Shown here: positions 43,579 to 55,856 of the stretch, one piece after another
How the letters are laid out: each line of letters starts with the position of its first letter
How positions within the stretch are numbered: the first letter of the stretch is position 1
Assembly: GCF_003573695.1 (NCBI RefSeq)
Contig: NC_039359.1
Location: 119,233,849-119,297,848 of the forward strand
Source of the DNA: Papaver somniferum
Lineage: Eukaryota; Streptophyta; Magnoliopsida; Ranunculales; Papaveraceae
DNA: 64,000 nucleotides
Direction: 5' to 3'
Translations under genes and position numbers: made by a program
Notes under the pieces: model-generated
Databases searched by the model: none
What the model saw: the letters and a program-made list of their open reading frames with translations, nothing else
What the model was told of the DNA's origin: nothing

Positions 43579-46430
43579 TTATCTACCCCCAAACTTAGAA
43601 TTTTGGGTGCCTCTACATAGACTAGTCAAAATGTTCCTAATTTCTAGACCATCGGGTTCTTGAAAAAGGTCAATTGCTTTCTCTAAGTTATAATCAGGTT
43701 GTTCATCCTCTACTTGCTTCATAGCTACTATGGTCCACTCTAAAACTTCCTTATTTTCTTGAAGCACGGTCTCTGGCCTATTCTCCTGATCACTATCCAA
43801 ATCGGATGCTACAATCACAGGAAAAGACTTGGGCGGGCCTAAAAATATATAATTAGGCTCCAACTCAGGAGGCTCTTTTAAACAAGGTATTAAGGTAGAC
43901 TCGGAAGCTAGTAATGGTTCAAACCTATATTTCCATATATCAATATATAACACAGGAATGGAATCTAACAGAGCATTTACTTGTTCAATGTTACTACCAT
44001 CGTCGAAATCCAGGCTAAAATGGGATAGACAACTCTCTAACGGATCTTTCGATACGATGTTTGTTAATGACTCCTGAACTAAGGTTCCTATCATGTTTAC
44101 CTCTTCTACGCTCGATTCATCTAGCTCGGAGGGTAGCTTACTAATGTTAAAAATGTTCAGCTCAATAGTCATATTACCAAAAGACAAATTCATTATACCA
44201 TTTAGACAATTAATGATCGCATTGGATGTAGCTAAAAACGGGCGACCTAAAATCACTGGTATTTGGTTCTCTGGGTCAGGGACAGGTTGGGTATCTAGGA
44301 TAACAAAATCCACCAGATATATAAACTTGTCGAACTCTATGAGAACATCCTCGATCACACCACGAGGAATTTTAACGGACCTATCAGCTAACTGAAGTGT
44401 CATCTGGGTAGGTTTCATCTCACCAAGTCCTAGCTTAAGGTACACATGGTATGGCATTAAGTTCACACTGGCTCCTAAGTCAAGCAACGGTTTCTCAACA
44501 CGGTATTTACCTATTGTGCAAGAAATGGTCGGGGACCCTGGGTTTTTATACTTAGGAGTAGTGGTATTCTGAATAATAGAACTCACATGACTAGCTATGA
44601 AGGCTTTCCTCTGGACACTGAGCTTACTCTTTCGCGTACACAAGTCCTTAAGGAACTTGGCATAAGAGGGAATCTGCCTAATTGCATCTAATAATGGAAG
44701 GTTGATATTAACCTGCTTAAAAACCTCCAATATATCATTAAAGTTGAACTCCCTCTTATTCGGAACTAGCAGCTGGGGAAACGGGGCTCTGGGAACAAAG
44801 CCGGGATTAACAGGACCCTCATTGGTCTCTTTAGAGACTCTATCAGTCTCTTGATTCTCTGGCTCAGCAGGGTGAACTACAGCATGTTCACTATCAGGCA
44901 TGGAAACCTTGTTGTCAACCTTCTTTCCACTCCTCAGGGTTGTGACAGCATTCACATGATTGTACGATTTCTCTCCTTTGGGGTTAGGATCGGTATGACT
45001 AGGGAACCTTCCATCTTATCTCTCACTTATAAACTTAGCTATTTGTCCTACTTGAAGTTCTAACTTGGCAAGACTCTGGGAAGTATTCTTCAATTCCTGC
45101 CTAGTTTCTTGTTGAAAGCTCATGTGGTTCTTTGATAGCATGTCATGGTTACTTACTAACATAGTGATAGCTTCCTCTAAGGTAGATATCTTTTTCTCAG
45201 AAGTGTTCTGAAACTGGGTTTGACCTGAAGAGTTCTTAAAAGCAAAACCTGGGGGAGGCTGATAATTGCTAGACTGGCCTTGACTCTGGCCCTTAGACCA
45301 AGAGAAATTAGGATGGTTTCTCCAACCAGGGTTGTAGGTTTCTGAGTATGGGTCAAACTTCTGACGGTTCTCAAACCTAGCGTTGTTATAGACAGCATGG
45401 GCTTGTTCTTCACTAACCTGACCTTCCCAAAATGAATTATCGGGATCTATTCCACAACTAGAGACTTGAGAGGCTCTATTAGGTTCAACAAGGGACCTAT
45501 TTTTAGTCTGACCCATTTCCAAAGCTTCTAACCTTCTGGACAAAGCAGCAAACTTAGCATCTGACGCAAAACTCGTATCTACCATATTGGTGCTACTTCT
45601 ATTGACCAAGAGTCTTTTAGGGGGTTCAACAAAAGACTCCCACTGTTGGGATTTTTCAGCGATAGCTCCTAAAAAGGTAAAAGCATCTTCAACATTTTTA
45701 CTAGTGAACTCACCAGCGCACATAGACTCAACCATGGCTTTGGTCGAATAGTCCAAACCATCATAAATAATCTCTACAGTTTCATCTTATCAAATCCATG
45801 GTGAGGACACTGGATAGAATCATTGAATCTCTCTAAAAACTATAAAGAGACTCTCCCTCTTGTTGCACACTAGTACTAATTCTGCCTAACAGCTGCAGTT
45901 TTATGCTTAGGGTAGAATTCATATAGAAGCAGCGATAAGTTCCTGCCATGTTTCATGGATTCAGATGGTAGGTTTTCAGCCAGGTCTTGGCTTTCTCTCA
46001 AAAAAGGGAAACATCTTAAGTTTCAAGACTTCATCGTAAGGTCTTTATCTAATTGTCCACAATTTCCTCAAAGTCCCTAATATGAAATAAGGGTTCTCAT
46101 CATCTTTTCCTAAGAATATAGGGATCATCTGAAGAATACTAGGTTTTATCTCAAAATTAGCCGTAGTGGCTGGAATTTAATGCATGAAGCTCGGTTGGTC
46201 CTAGTTGGGAACATGTAATCTTTCAAAGTTGCCATCGTTGGCACAACTGGAGTACTAGGGGTACTTTTATCACTCAGAGATAAATTCTCAAAACTGAAGT
46301 TTCCAAAAACAGGGCTCTCAAAAGAAGAATCTTCGAGCTCCCTGCTTATATCAGAAGAACTACTAGGTTTTTCGCTAATCAATCGACCTAGAGTATCTCT
46401 TTTCCAAGCCCTATTAACAAAATCGGGCAT
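43579..46430 (-). pseudogene. Athila-type gag and aspartic protease of A2
   Basis: The gag N-terminus starts near 46430 (MPDFVNRAWKRDTLGRLI). A degenerate capsid part follows (QELIAASIYEFYPKHKTA, FLERFNDSIQCPHHGFDK, MVESMCAGEFTSKNVEDAF). Then come a Gln-rich linker and the coil QELKNTSQSLAKLELQVGQ. A TAA at 45016 interrupts the frame, which continues unchanged into VTTLRSGKKV, the typical Athila gag-pol junction. The protease has PLLDLGASVNLMP as active site (DLGAS instead of DTGAS is usual in Athila), LQLADRSVKIPRGVIEDVL and PVILGRPFLATSNAIINC. The frame ends at 43579 after TQNSKFGG. RT does not follow. Gag has several stops at 45780-46140. Confidence 0.85.
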
Positions 46431-47497
46431 ACACTAAAAAGAACAAAAGAAATAAAACCTAACAGGAAGGTTCTAGCAATCACACAGCAGGCTGACTCGA
46501 CTTTACCACAGCAAACCTAAAGATTTCTAGCAAACAACAAGCATGATGGCTCCACTTAGATTGTTTCTAGACCAGCTTCTAATCCTTCGAAAGGGAATTC
46601 GTTACAATTTAAGCAAACCCCTCTGGAATCAATCCGAGTTAAAGTAAGTTGAATAGAGGCGAGGGAAGCTCAGTGGAGCTTTGATACCCAAAACCTCACC
46701 GATCCAATGCGGCGCAGTCACACATTCAACTCGCAGAAAACGACAAGAACTTCGAGGTGTGCTTAAAAGAGTAACCAATATTTTTCGAATGATTGTCCTG
46801 TTAAGCTCGATACCCTATAGGTCTCTTTCTAGTCCAAATTTTAGGCTTAGGTTCGCTTTAGGTTTCGTTTTCCTAAGGCGGGCAAGAAGGGAGCGGTGAT
46901 GAAATCCGAACCCTTATCTTGTTTAGGCCAGGCCTTGCCCTTTACTAGGAATATAAAAACAGTCTGGTTCGTCCTCAAACAATTATCACCTTAAGGAATA
47001 CAGTAACCCTCTTGTAGGAGATTCGCGAGTGTTTCGATTGGACTTACCTCTCGTACCAGACGGGCGATGAACCGTTGAAGTCGACTCGGGACACGACTCC
47101 TGTGTCATGTGCGAACCCGAGGGGCCGAGACGATATCGTAATCGTCGTCCTTCCCTGCAAACAGTTTGTATTTAAACTACCCTTCTGTAGGGTATAAAAA
47201 TAAAAATAAAAATGTCCAAAGTTTAAAGTCCGCAGTCCACAAAAATAAAGTGCAAAAACAAAAAGTAAATTACAAAATATTTCCTAATACAATTCTAAAT
47301 AATAATAATAATAAAACTAAATCCTTAAAAAAAAAATTCTTCTTTTTTTTGTCTTCTCTTTACGCTTTAAGCTTTTTTTTTCTCCAAGTCCTTAGTGTTC
47401 ACTTCAAACCTGTAAATCAAAGACAAAAAGAAACGTAAAAAGGAACAAAAAAAATAAAAATAAATAATAAATCTAAAAAAAATGCTACCTAAACACA
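46431..47497. other. A2 5' leader
   Basis: Non-coding and partly the same as 3290-3960 of A1 (TTGTTTCTAGACCAGCTTCT, then GGCGAGGGAAGCTC). It contains A-rich runs near 47200-47500. Confidence 0.6.
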
Positions 47498-47517
47498 AAT
47501 CCGCGTCGGCGGCACCA
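47498..47517 (-). other. A2 primer-binding site
   Basis: The minus strand reads TGGTGCCGCCGACGCGGAT 6 nt after the 5' LTR end. It resembles, with about five mismatches, TGGCGCCGTTGCCGGGGAT, the complement of the plant tRNA-Asp 3' end used by Athila-type elements. Confidence 0.6.
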
Positions 47518-47523
47518 AAAATT

Positions 47524-49125
47524 TGATGGATTTCAAATAGTGATTGTAATAGTGGTAAAAAGGGTCTTTTCAGACTTGTGAAGAAATTTTTTTTTCTTAT
47601 ATTTAATTTAAAAAGGAAAATAAATAAAATAATTCAAGTTTAGAGAAAATTACCAAGACTAGGATTCCACCATTGACCAAATAAATAGTAAACTCTAAAT
47701 AGTTTTTATGCAATTCTATCTTTAAAATCAATTCTAATATTTGCTTCAAATATGTTTTTGAAGTAATAATTGTAATCCAAAAGTATAAAACATCAAAAGT
47801 TATTAAAACCCAGCATGCTTCATCAAGTTAATTCACAATTATTCAATAAAAACTAATAATTCAAACTCAATTCATGCAAATAATTAAATAATAATATTGC
47901 ACATAAATAGAAAAATTAGAATTATACCAATAAATTTTGTGCCAATGGCTTCCTCCGTCGTCTCGGCTAATGAGTTTAGCTCCTCATCCCAAAAACATAC
48001 TCACAAGATAAATTCATGGCTAAAATAGGTGTTTTTATTGATGAATATAAGATGAAACAGGAATTTGCAACGCTGTAATGGTGTTACAGCGCCACTGTTA
48101 CAAAGGGGAAAGGGCTGAAAATCAACGATACAACTCAAGTGCTGTAAAACAACGACACTGCGTTCCACTTTTAAGACTGTTGAAGAACGACTGCCTTAGG
48201 TAGTCTGTTCTTCGTCTTCTTCTTCCTCCTCGAGCAGCAGCAGCAGCACTGTAACTCTCTGTAACTCGATTCTCCCTTCTCTGCAGACCTCTAAACTCTC
48301 TCCTAATGGTTTCTCACCCTTCTATGATGAAAACACAGCTATTTATAGCTATCCAACTCCCTAGAAACTCGATCAAATCCGAGAATATTTCTGTTTTCTT
48401 CTCCCGTGCTGTTGAGAGAAAATCTCACTTCAATCCTCTCTGTACGCGTCTTCTGGCCTATTCTAACTCTCCAAACTTCTCCTCTGACTTGAACAAGACT
48501 AGGTGCATCTTTATCCAGCGTAAAACTCTCCCAAAATTCTTCACAAAATCTTTGAAAATAAACAGAAAGAATACGTATCCCTGTTGAACTTTGATTCACT
48601 TATCCCGGCCATTCTAGCCCAATATGTTCGACCCAAACGCACACACAAACCCTGTTTTGCTCTAGTAAGTCCAGCCCAATCGAATTCCACAATTGAATCT
48701 CTTTAAAACTGCCCAAAGATTCTCACACAAAAATTGCTCCTCGCTGCTGCCAGTTTCCCGTCAAAAATTGTATTTGAATTATGAATATGACCTCCCCTTA
48801 TCCATTTCGAGAGTCCCTTTAGTACATGCCCTGAAATGGGGTGCCCCTTATCCAACTTAGGGGTGCCTTTAGCAATTCTTCTAGGATGTTTTCCGCACTT
48901 TTTCGAGGTTCCTACGGGGTATTTCTGGGGTGTCTCCAACATACTTCTGGGGTGCTTCTGGTAGTTCCTCTCGGGGTGTAAATACCACTTTTCGAGCCCA
49001 TTTCGCCGCAAAAGCTTATTTCTCCAAAAACACCTACAAAAGCGCAAAATAACCAAATAAGTACAAAAACGAGCACTAAAAATACATGGAAATGAGAGCA
49101 AATAGACACATAAATGCGTCTATCA
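47524..49125 (-). repeat. A2 5' LTR
   Basis: 1602 bp, TGATGGATTTC...GTCTATCA, followed by the TSD ATATG. Frames inside it (48306-49101) also occur in the other LTR and are not genes. Confidence 0.93.
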
Positions 49126-49130
49126 ATATG
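49126..49130. repeat. TSD of element A2, right (ATATG)
   Basis: Matches 40261-40265. Confidence 0.9.
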
Positions 49131-49599
49131 GGTGCTGACATATCATTCGCTGAAAGTGCCACTTTCCAGGTGTAAATGGGTTACCAAAGCAGGGGTCTCA
49201 AAAGACAAACTTGGCTACATTTTGGTTGAGCTTGATAAGTTGGGACTCCAGGATGATCCTTTCGTTGTAGCCTCCCAAGCTAAGCAGGTATTTTATGTGC
49301 CAAACCAGGAAAATAAAAGAAAGTCTATTGTGTTAGGTGCACCTACCCAAATCTGGAAATATGATGGTGATGAAGTCGACGAGGAATTCAGTATGGCAGT
49401 TATTTATCGGAATGAGTATAAATTGCCAAAGGTAGATAAAGTTGACCTGCAAAGGACATCCAGGGATGATTACTATCGGGACGACATTAAGGGTAGAACT
49501 GCAAGGAAACCACCAGCACCAGCACCAACAGCAGTCCCTGCTTCTCAAACGACTGCATCTGAGCAACCATTTCCAAGGACTAAGCGACAAGCCAGGTGA
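49126..49599 (+). pseudogene. CACTA TNP2-type transposase, part 3 of 3 (C-terminus)
   Basis: Begins with the second ATATG. Reading from the left part (YYGVLQEI) across the TSD gives I-W-V-L without a frameshift, so A2 removal would rejoin the frame. The part contains LKVPLSRCKWVTKAGVSKDK, LGLQDDPFVVASQAKQVFYV and EEFSMAVIYRNEYKLPKVDK, the end of the DUF4216-like region. A Pro/Ala/Thr-rich tail then runs to the TGA at 49597. This last 155 codons have no stop. It is the real 3' end of the transposase gene that starts at 27074. Confidence 0.9.
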
Positions 49600-50535
49600 T
49601 AGAATGTAGTTGTTTGGATTTTTCTGTTAACTAGAGAATGAATGTATGGATTGTTTAAAAAAATTGATTCTTAAATCATGATGGGGTTTTGTATGCAGAT
49701 GGGTTTTAACAATGTTGGATGAGTTTGGATTTGGTTATACTGATTATTGAATTAATATTCTGTCATGCTAGGATTAGTAGTAATAGTACTAGGCTTGCAC
49801 ATAGATTTTTTTTTGGAATTGGGCCTAAAATAGTCTTTGAATCAATCTTACTCCAACAACATTTTATAAACTGGAGTAATACCCACCATCTTAAACAACA
49901 TTTTATATACCCTATTGATTCATTAATTCAGTCATTCCTACCCATCTCTACTTAACAATCATTGGAATTTTAGAATCATCCACCAAGAACATTTCTTGTT
50001 TGTACATTTACAAAAACAAGAAGACAATAACAAAAACAAGTACAATACTACAAAAATTCCTTTAACATTTATCAGCTCATTGAGCATTATATCAAGTTTT
50101 TTCAATTTCCGCATCAGCACCACAAGTTCACACAACTATCAAACCCTCAAAAGATCAAAGCTTTAAACTACCATTACAACTACCATTACATATTCTCAAA
50201 ATACCTTCACCAAAAGGCCATAACCCAAACCCTTTTCATTACAAACCATTACTACAAACTTGAAACAATGACTACCCCTTTCAACTTTACAATCCAAACA
50301 CAAGAAAATTCCCTGTAACTTACTACTTGCCCACAAAATCAAAATAAAAGGAAATCCAAAACCGTCTGCATCAACTTTCAAAATACAAAGAAACTTACCA
50401 TCTTTCGCACCAACATCAGGAAGAGTAGAAGGAAGGAAAATTTCCAGAAAAGTTGTTTTGCAAAAAACTTGTTGATCATTTTCAGGATTTATGCAATGCC
50501 TGAAAATCTAGCCTTTCCTGGTAACTCTGATGAGC
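49600..50535. other. Tail-to-tail spacer after the transposase
   Basis: AT-rich. On the minus strand a splice donor (GATG|GTAAGTTTC) stands at about 50400, next to ACCAACATCAGG, which has a relative next to the donor at about 25490. It is therefore probably the 3' untranslated and intron part of the acidic gene. No terminal inverted repeat of CACTA type was found. Confidence 0.45.
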
Positions 50536-51246
50536 TTACCACCGTTCATCCTCATCAGTATCCAGACCCTCTTCACCATAGTCCTCGCTATCAGATGGTG
50601 CAAGAAAAGTCCCATTGGATGATGATTCATCATCACTATCCTCATCCCCTTTTTCCCTTTCTTCCTCACTTGACTCATCATCGAGATCAGCGATTCGACG
50701 GCTCACCTTCACTGCAACAGGTTCACCGTCACTCATGGTGCGAGCAAAAATCTTGGGATTGGCAAGTTCATATTCAAATCGCCTTCTCGCCTTCTCATCA
50801 TGATAAGAATTCATCCTTTGCTTTTCCTCCGCATCATCCAAATCTAGGTCACCGGTATCCACTTCCTCCACTTCATACTCATACCCTTATGAGGCCTCGG
50901 AATCACTTTCTGTTGAACTGCCAAACTTTGGGGTCTTGGCCTGCTTCTCAGCCTTTTCCTCATCCTTCCGTTCTTGGAAATCTAAGAAATTGGGTAGCCA
51001 TGAATTGTAGAGAGCCTCAAATCTCCTTTTCTTCCGCTCCTGAACAACTTCTTCTGCCTCTCTCTGACGAGTTTGATCTTGAATCCGATGATCATTTTCA
51101 GACTGTGCATCTTCTCTTAACTGCTGCAATTCATCTATGCTCAAAGAAGGGAGAATTGACTTGTCTTGTGCAAATTCAGGTGTTACTGGTGGTGCATTTG
51201 GAAGATTTCCGATGGAATTGGTTGAATTTTGGGCAGGATCAGCCAT
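50536..51246 (-). pseudogene. Acidic CACTA-flanking protein, right copy
   Basis: The ATG at 51246 opens a frame (MADPAQNSTNSIGNLP) that reaches a TAA at 50887 and continues in frame to a TAA at 50536: 237 codons with one interruption. Order: a Pro/Asn start, a helical charged part (SIDELQQLREDAQSEN, then RKKRRFEALYNSWLPNFLDF), a linker with KTPKFGSSTESDSE, the motif NPKIFARTMSDGEPV, and a very acidic tail ending DEDERW. A minus-strand splice donor overlaps the stop (GGTG|GTAAGC), so a further exon is possible. The left copy at 25674-26231 shares the KKR-helix, PKIFARTMS and the tail. It stands tail-to-tail with the transposase. Family unknown to me; a second CACTA protein is one option. Confidence 0.55.
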
Positions 51247-51705
51247 ACTCTCAATTTAGTTTGTTAAACCTAAACAATTCCTCTTATGTTAAAGATCTCT
51301 CTGAAAATGGTAATCTCTCTGCTAATTAACCCCTCAAATACCCTATTGTGTTAATTCAATTCCATTTATGACGCTTAGTTAGTCGTCATGTCACTTTGTT
51401 AACTACGCTCATTCAAATCCATCTGTGTCCCCTTCACTCTAATAACCATCATTACCCTATCAAGACCTATTTTCAACACCTAATTCCCATTAAGACTTTT
51501 ACCCTCTTTGGAACTGCCATTAAGGGAGTATCTGGTGGGTCACCAAACTTTGATGTTTATCTTTGGGGTCTAATTAACTCTTTATGTTTTATGCATACTA
51601 GGAGATGGCAGCACCAGTTGGGAGGCTTCATTGCAACCTGCTAAAAATGCTCTTCCTGCTAGAACAGTCCTTCATATAATAGCGTGTCCAAAAAAGGAAA
51701 ATTTT
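51247..51705. other. Upstream region of the right acidic gene
   Basis: Non-coding, with no clear TATA box. The open frame at 51396-51644 (plus) has no supporting context. Confidence 0.4.
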
Positions 51706-51710
51706 GGCCA

Positions 51711-52154
51711 TACTACGTTTCCAAAGTAATATTAACAATAATTAAAGAAAATACTAATTAACCACTAAACTCAAAATGGATATTAAGAGAAGTAATAAGG
51801 GAGAAGGGATAATTTCTTATTCACTTAAGAAATTGGGATACAAAATACAATAGCCTAAGGGAGCTATTTATACAAGTCTTAATGTGTTATCTTGTATACA
51901 CCACCTAGTATTACATGTCACACTACATGTAGGATGTTATGTAGCAATAACACCTCTAGCTTGCAAACCATGCAATTCAACACCCACTAGCTTTAGGTGT
52001 TAATCTCATCCAACAAAGTAGCTTACTATTGCTTAAGTATCTTATACAAGTTGCTTATACAAGGTGCTTAGTGTAACAAGGTGCTTATGCAAGGTGCTTG
52101 GTGTAAGTAATGGTGCTAAGTGGATAGCCACCATATCCCATACATATTATAACA
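51711..52154 (-). mobile_element. Solo LTR (copia-like) with TSD GGCCA
   Basis: 444 bp. On the minus strand it starts TGTTATAATATGTATGGG, has TATAAATAGC at about 51871-51880, and ends at 51711. GGCCA occurs directly on both sides (51706-51710 and 52155-52159). The plus-strand start is TACT, so the terminal CA of the LTR is mutated to TA on the minus strand. The short length and TATA position suggest copia. No partner LTR is in the window, so it is a solo LTR left by recombination. A TGCTTA-rich patch of short repeats lies at 52030-52110. Confidence 0.7.
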
Positions 52155-52614
52155 GGCCACACTTTGATTTGGCGTGTTTATTAAAATGTTGAGTAGCTGT
52201 GTAGATGGTGGATTTTCGACAAAGGCTAAAATTGTAAACTCATAATTATACGAAGCTCTGATTCAGCAATCAGACGTGAGTATCGAGACACGGCTCTCTC
52301 ATCGAATTCTCAACGGAGAGTACTTTCTCTCATAATACATGTGGATATGTAGTCTCACGACTGGACAACGACATATCTCAGGAATACTGAATACTTTCAG
52401 TGATTATTTATATATAGCATCACGTGATGGCCGGCTCCTAGACAACTTGCTCTGCTAGTATAGAGCGATAACGTCTTCATGAACAAACAACGAGTTTACC
52501 CTGACTATATAAAGGATATGACTTACCGACAAGCTCATATCGGGATGATTAATGCTCCTAGACAGCTTACTCTGCTAGTATCGAGCCACAAAGTTAATTA
52601 TTCCTAATTACAAT

Positions 52615-52968
52615 CGCTCCTATTCCATGGTCGAATCCATGACTGGTCCCATGGAATGACAATAACAATTGTTCTGATTCTATGATCGAATCCACAGCTT
52701 GATCTCATAGAATAGCAATAACTATATTATCTCATTACTCCGATTTCATGATCGAATCCACAACTGGTCTCATAAATGGTAATAGATAAACCTTAATTAC
52801 TCTGATTCTATGGTTGAATCTACGATCCCATGGAATGGTAATGCTCACTTTATTATTCTGAATTCGTATTCGAATCCTCAGCTGATCCTATGAATTAATA
52901 ATAAACATCTTGTTACTCAGTTTTGTGAATTATTCTCCACTGAATTCCATAATTAATAATAAATAATC
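52615..52968. repeat. Tandem array of about 60-bp units in C LTR
   Basis: About six units of the form CTCTGATTCTATGATCGAATCCACA...CATGGAATGGTAAT. Neighbouring units differ at many sites. Confidence 0.75.
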
Positions 52969-53139
52969 AACAATCGGGCGTCTGAGCTACCTCTAAGTAA
53001 GCCCCAATTCAAATGGTGAAGGCGTATTCAACGATGATACACTAACAGTCACCGCGCGAACGAGTATTTCAAAAATACAACGAAACGATGAACCTATGAA
53101 AATTGAGAAGAAAATAATAAATAATTAAAAATATTGACC

Positions 53140-54150
53140 AGGGTGCTGGGAGCACGGACACACGACCGACCGACCGACCGTGTCGTGGCCAATCCCACGC
53201 CAGTTTTATATTTTTAATGCATTTTATTATTTTCCATGATTTGATGAAAATTCTCTCATTTTATCAAATCTCCTTCGTCTTGAGGAAACTCCTCGGTTTC
53301 ATGGTACTTCCATAAATCCATAAAAATAATATAAAATTAAGGAAAGGTGTGTGGGGCGTAACCATTAGCCAACCGGCCATGCCTTGGTCCCAACCGGCCC
53401 CACACCCACGGTTCCTTATTATTTTATTATTATTTCTCTAATTTCATGAAAAAACTCCTTGATTTCATGGTATTTTTGCACAAATCATCAAATAATAATA
53501 AAATAATATAAATTATGAAAACTTGTGGGACCGGGCCTTGGCCGGCTGGCCATGCCCTAACCGGTCCCACACGCCCCTTTGTTTTATTATTTTATTATTA
53601 GTTTTCCTTGAATTCATCAAATTCCTTGATTTCATGGTATTTCTCTCAAATAAGGAAAAAATCCCTCAAATCATCAAAAATACCTAAAAAATATTAAAAA
53701 ATTATGAAAACTCGTGGGACCGGGCCCAAGCCGGCTGGTCATGCCTCCACGGTCCCACACGCCCTTGTTTTTATTATTTTAATATTTTTTGCTTCCCTGA
53801 ACTCGTGAAAACTCCTTCAATTCATGAAAACTCCCTAAATTCATCAAATTTCTCAAAATTCATGAATTTTTCATAAAATCATTATAAGATTAGGGAAACT
53901 CGTGGGACCGGAACCTAGACATACGATCATGCCTTATCCCACACGCCCTTGTTTTATTATTTTAATATCTTTTGCTTCCTTGAACTCATGAAAACTCCTT
54001 CAATTCATGGAAACTCCCAAAATTCATCAAATTTCTCAAAATTCATGAATTTTTCATAAAATCATCAAAAGATTATAAAATTAAGGAAAAGGCACCACGG
54101 GACCGTGGTCACAACCGTCCAACCATGCCTTAACCACGATGGTCCCACGC
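53140..54150. repeat. Tandem array of about 185-bp units in C LTR
   Basis: Six degenerate units follow each other at about 53150, 53350, 53525, 53715, 53900 and 54090. Each has a GC-rich head (GTGGGACCGGGCC, GGCTGG-CATGCC, GGTCCCACACGCC) and an AT-rich body (TTTTATTATTTTA, then TTCATGAAAACTCC). A short GACC run is at 53163-53179. Confidence 0.75.
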
Positions 54151-55856
54151 CTCCTCATTCCTTATTTTATAATTATTTTTCATCATCTCATGGTGTTTTC
54201 CTCAGTTTCGTCGAAACCCTAATTTTGGCATATTTTCTCGAATGGATGCTCAATTGCACGCCAGAAAATATCAAAATTCTCAGGACTGAGACGCGGATGC
54301 CTTGGGGACACAAGCATGCTATCTTTACCGACCAAGATTGGCTCTTTGGCTCACGAAGGTCGGTCCCATCAATTTTCACAGTTTTGACCTAATTTGCACA
54401 ATTGATCGTATTAGGTCCAAAACTCTCCCAAACACTTTGGATTTTCATGGAGTGATCGTCAAGCGGTCACGGGACAACCCATGGCCGGTTTTATGACTCC
54501 ATGGTCGGTCCCTCGCCTCGTCATAATAAATTAGGTTTTCTTACCTAAGGCTCAGATGAGCATTTTCGAATAAATGATTAAACCAGCATTTAATCATTCT
54601 TTCACCAACAAATCGTCAACTCTTCAGGAGTTCTTCGTATTTGCTCACGTGAGCATATGGACACTACATGGTTGATCCACGGTCCCATGTAGTCGCTCCC
54701 TCCTTCATCCCATGGTTGAAATTCTGACGAACCATGAATTGATCATCAATTGATCAAATTAGGGTTTCTGAATCCAAGGATCATCATTCCAGATCCTTTT
54801 ATGACGACCTCATGGTCATTAATTTTATTAATTATGCTCGGCTCAACGACCAGTATTCTAATTAATATTTTTGGTACGCTGCCAATAATCCATCAGACGA
54901 GCAACACATGCTCAGACGATCAAATATTCAACAATTCATCACATGAGCAACACTCGCTCAGATGATAAATATTTGTTCAAATCAAGGAATATTGGTTCAA
55001 CAATCAATATTCAACGACCCACCGAATGAGTAATACTTTCTCACTTCTAAGAACTATACCTCTGTCTCATGACATGTTGAATTCACGAGTTTCAGAACAT
55101 CATGTTCAACTCAACGACTACATGGACTCATCTCCCATCAAACCACGAAGTCATCAATTGACTAACAAACCACGAGACGTCAATCTTGTCACTTGGGGGG
55201 ATATCACTTAGGATTTTGGTCTGGCGGTCTACGGAACGTGTGTTCAAACACACGATGAAATGTGAGCAAGTCGTGCAATCAGTTGAAGGAATTCACGAGG
55301 TAGTGGGTGGAAAATCGACCAAGTCTCCACACGTTGAGCAACTGGTTTCAAACACGATCTCCACTTCCCCACTCCTTGATTCTATCAACTGTCACACTTC
55401 ATGGAATCATGGTGTCTACAATTCCAGCAATATAAATAAGTCTCTGAATCATGATTGAAGCATCAACAGTATCATCAATCTCACGTCTCATCGACAGCAC
55501 GAGATCATCAACTCATCAATTGAGCAACTACTCTCAATTGAGCAATTTCAATCACTCAGAGATTATCGTACTCGGAATTCACACACCCACAATCTTTGAT
55601 TATCATTGATTCCACACATTTCTCAGTTTCCCTCCCACGGATCAACCCATCCTCTCTTGTGACCGAATTTACTCTGGAACGGTCATTGTCTTGATTTAGG
55701 CCGGAGTACAGATTGATCTCTCGAATCTAAAGCACCCCCTTTGCAGCGGTGCATCTGTGTGAGGTTTAACATTTCGCTCGGTTCGAGGAGTCTCCTCCGT
55801 ACGGTCGTCTCCTCAATTCCTTAAAAACCAGCAAATCGTTTTTCCCATCTACAGAT

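Larger units (their letters stand above)
40266..49125 (-). mobile_element. Athila-like LTR retroelement A2
   Basis: An 8,860-bp element with LTRs at 40266-41854 and 47524-49125, TG...CA ends and ATATG on both sides. The minus-strand order is LTR, PBS, gag, protease, env-like ORF, PPT, LTR. RT, RNase H and integrase are absent: the gag-protease frame ends at 43579 and the env-like part begins about 140 bp later. The clean TSD and closely similar LTRs indicate a recent insertion. It interrupts the DUF4216-like part of the CACTA transposase. Confidence 0.92.
52200..55853 (+). repeat. C 5' LTR (3.65 kb)
   Basis: Bounded by TGTAGATGG and its inverted form CCATCTACA at 55845-55853. The primer site follows 3 nt after. 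Long LTRs are common in Tat/Ogre elements. It contains two tandem-repeat arrays. Short open frames in it are not genes. Confidence 0.85.

Noticed and set aside
50469..51329. 286-codon plus-strand frame rich in His and Pro
   Set aside because: It is the reverse reading of the acidic minus-strand gene, which has an ATG, helical parts and a relative at 25674-26231.
51396..51700. Search for CACTA terminal inverted repeats at the right side
   Set aside because: No CACTA-type end was found here or at 25100-27000, so I did not set borders for the DNA transposon.
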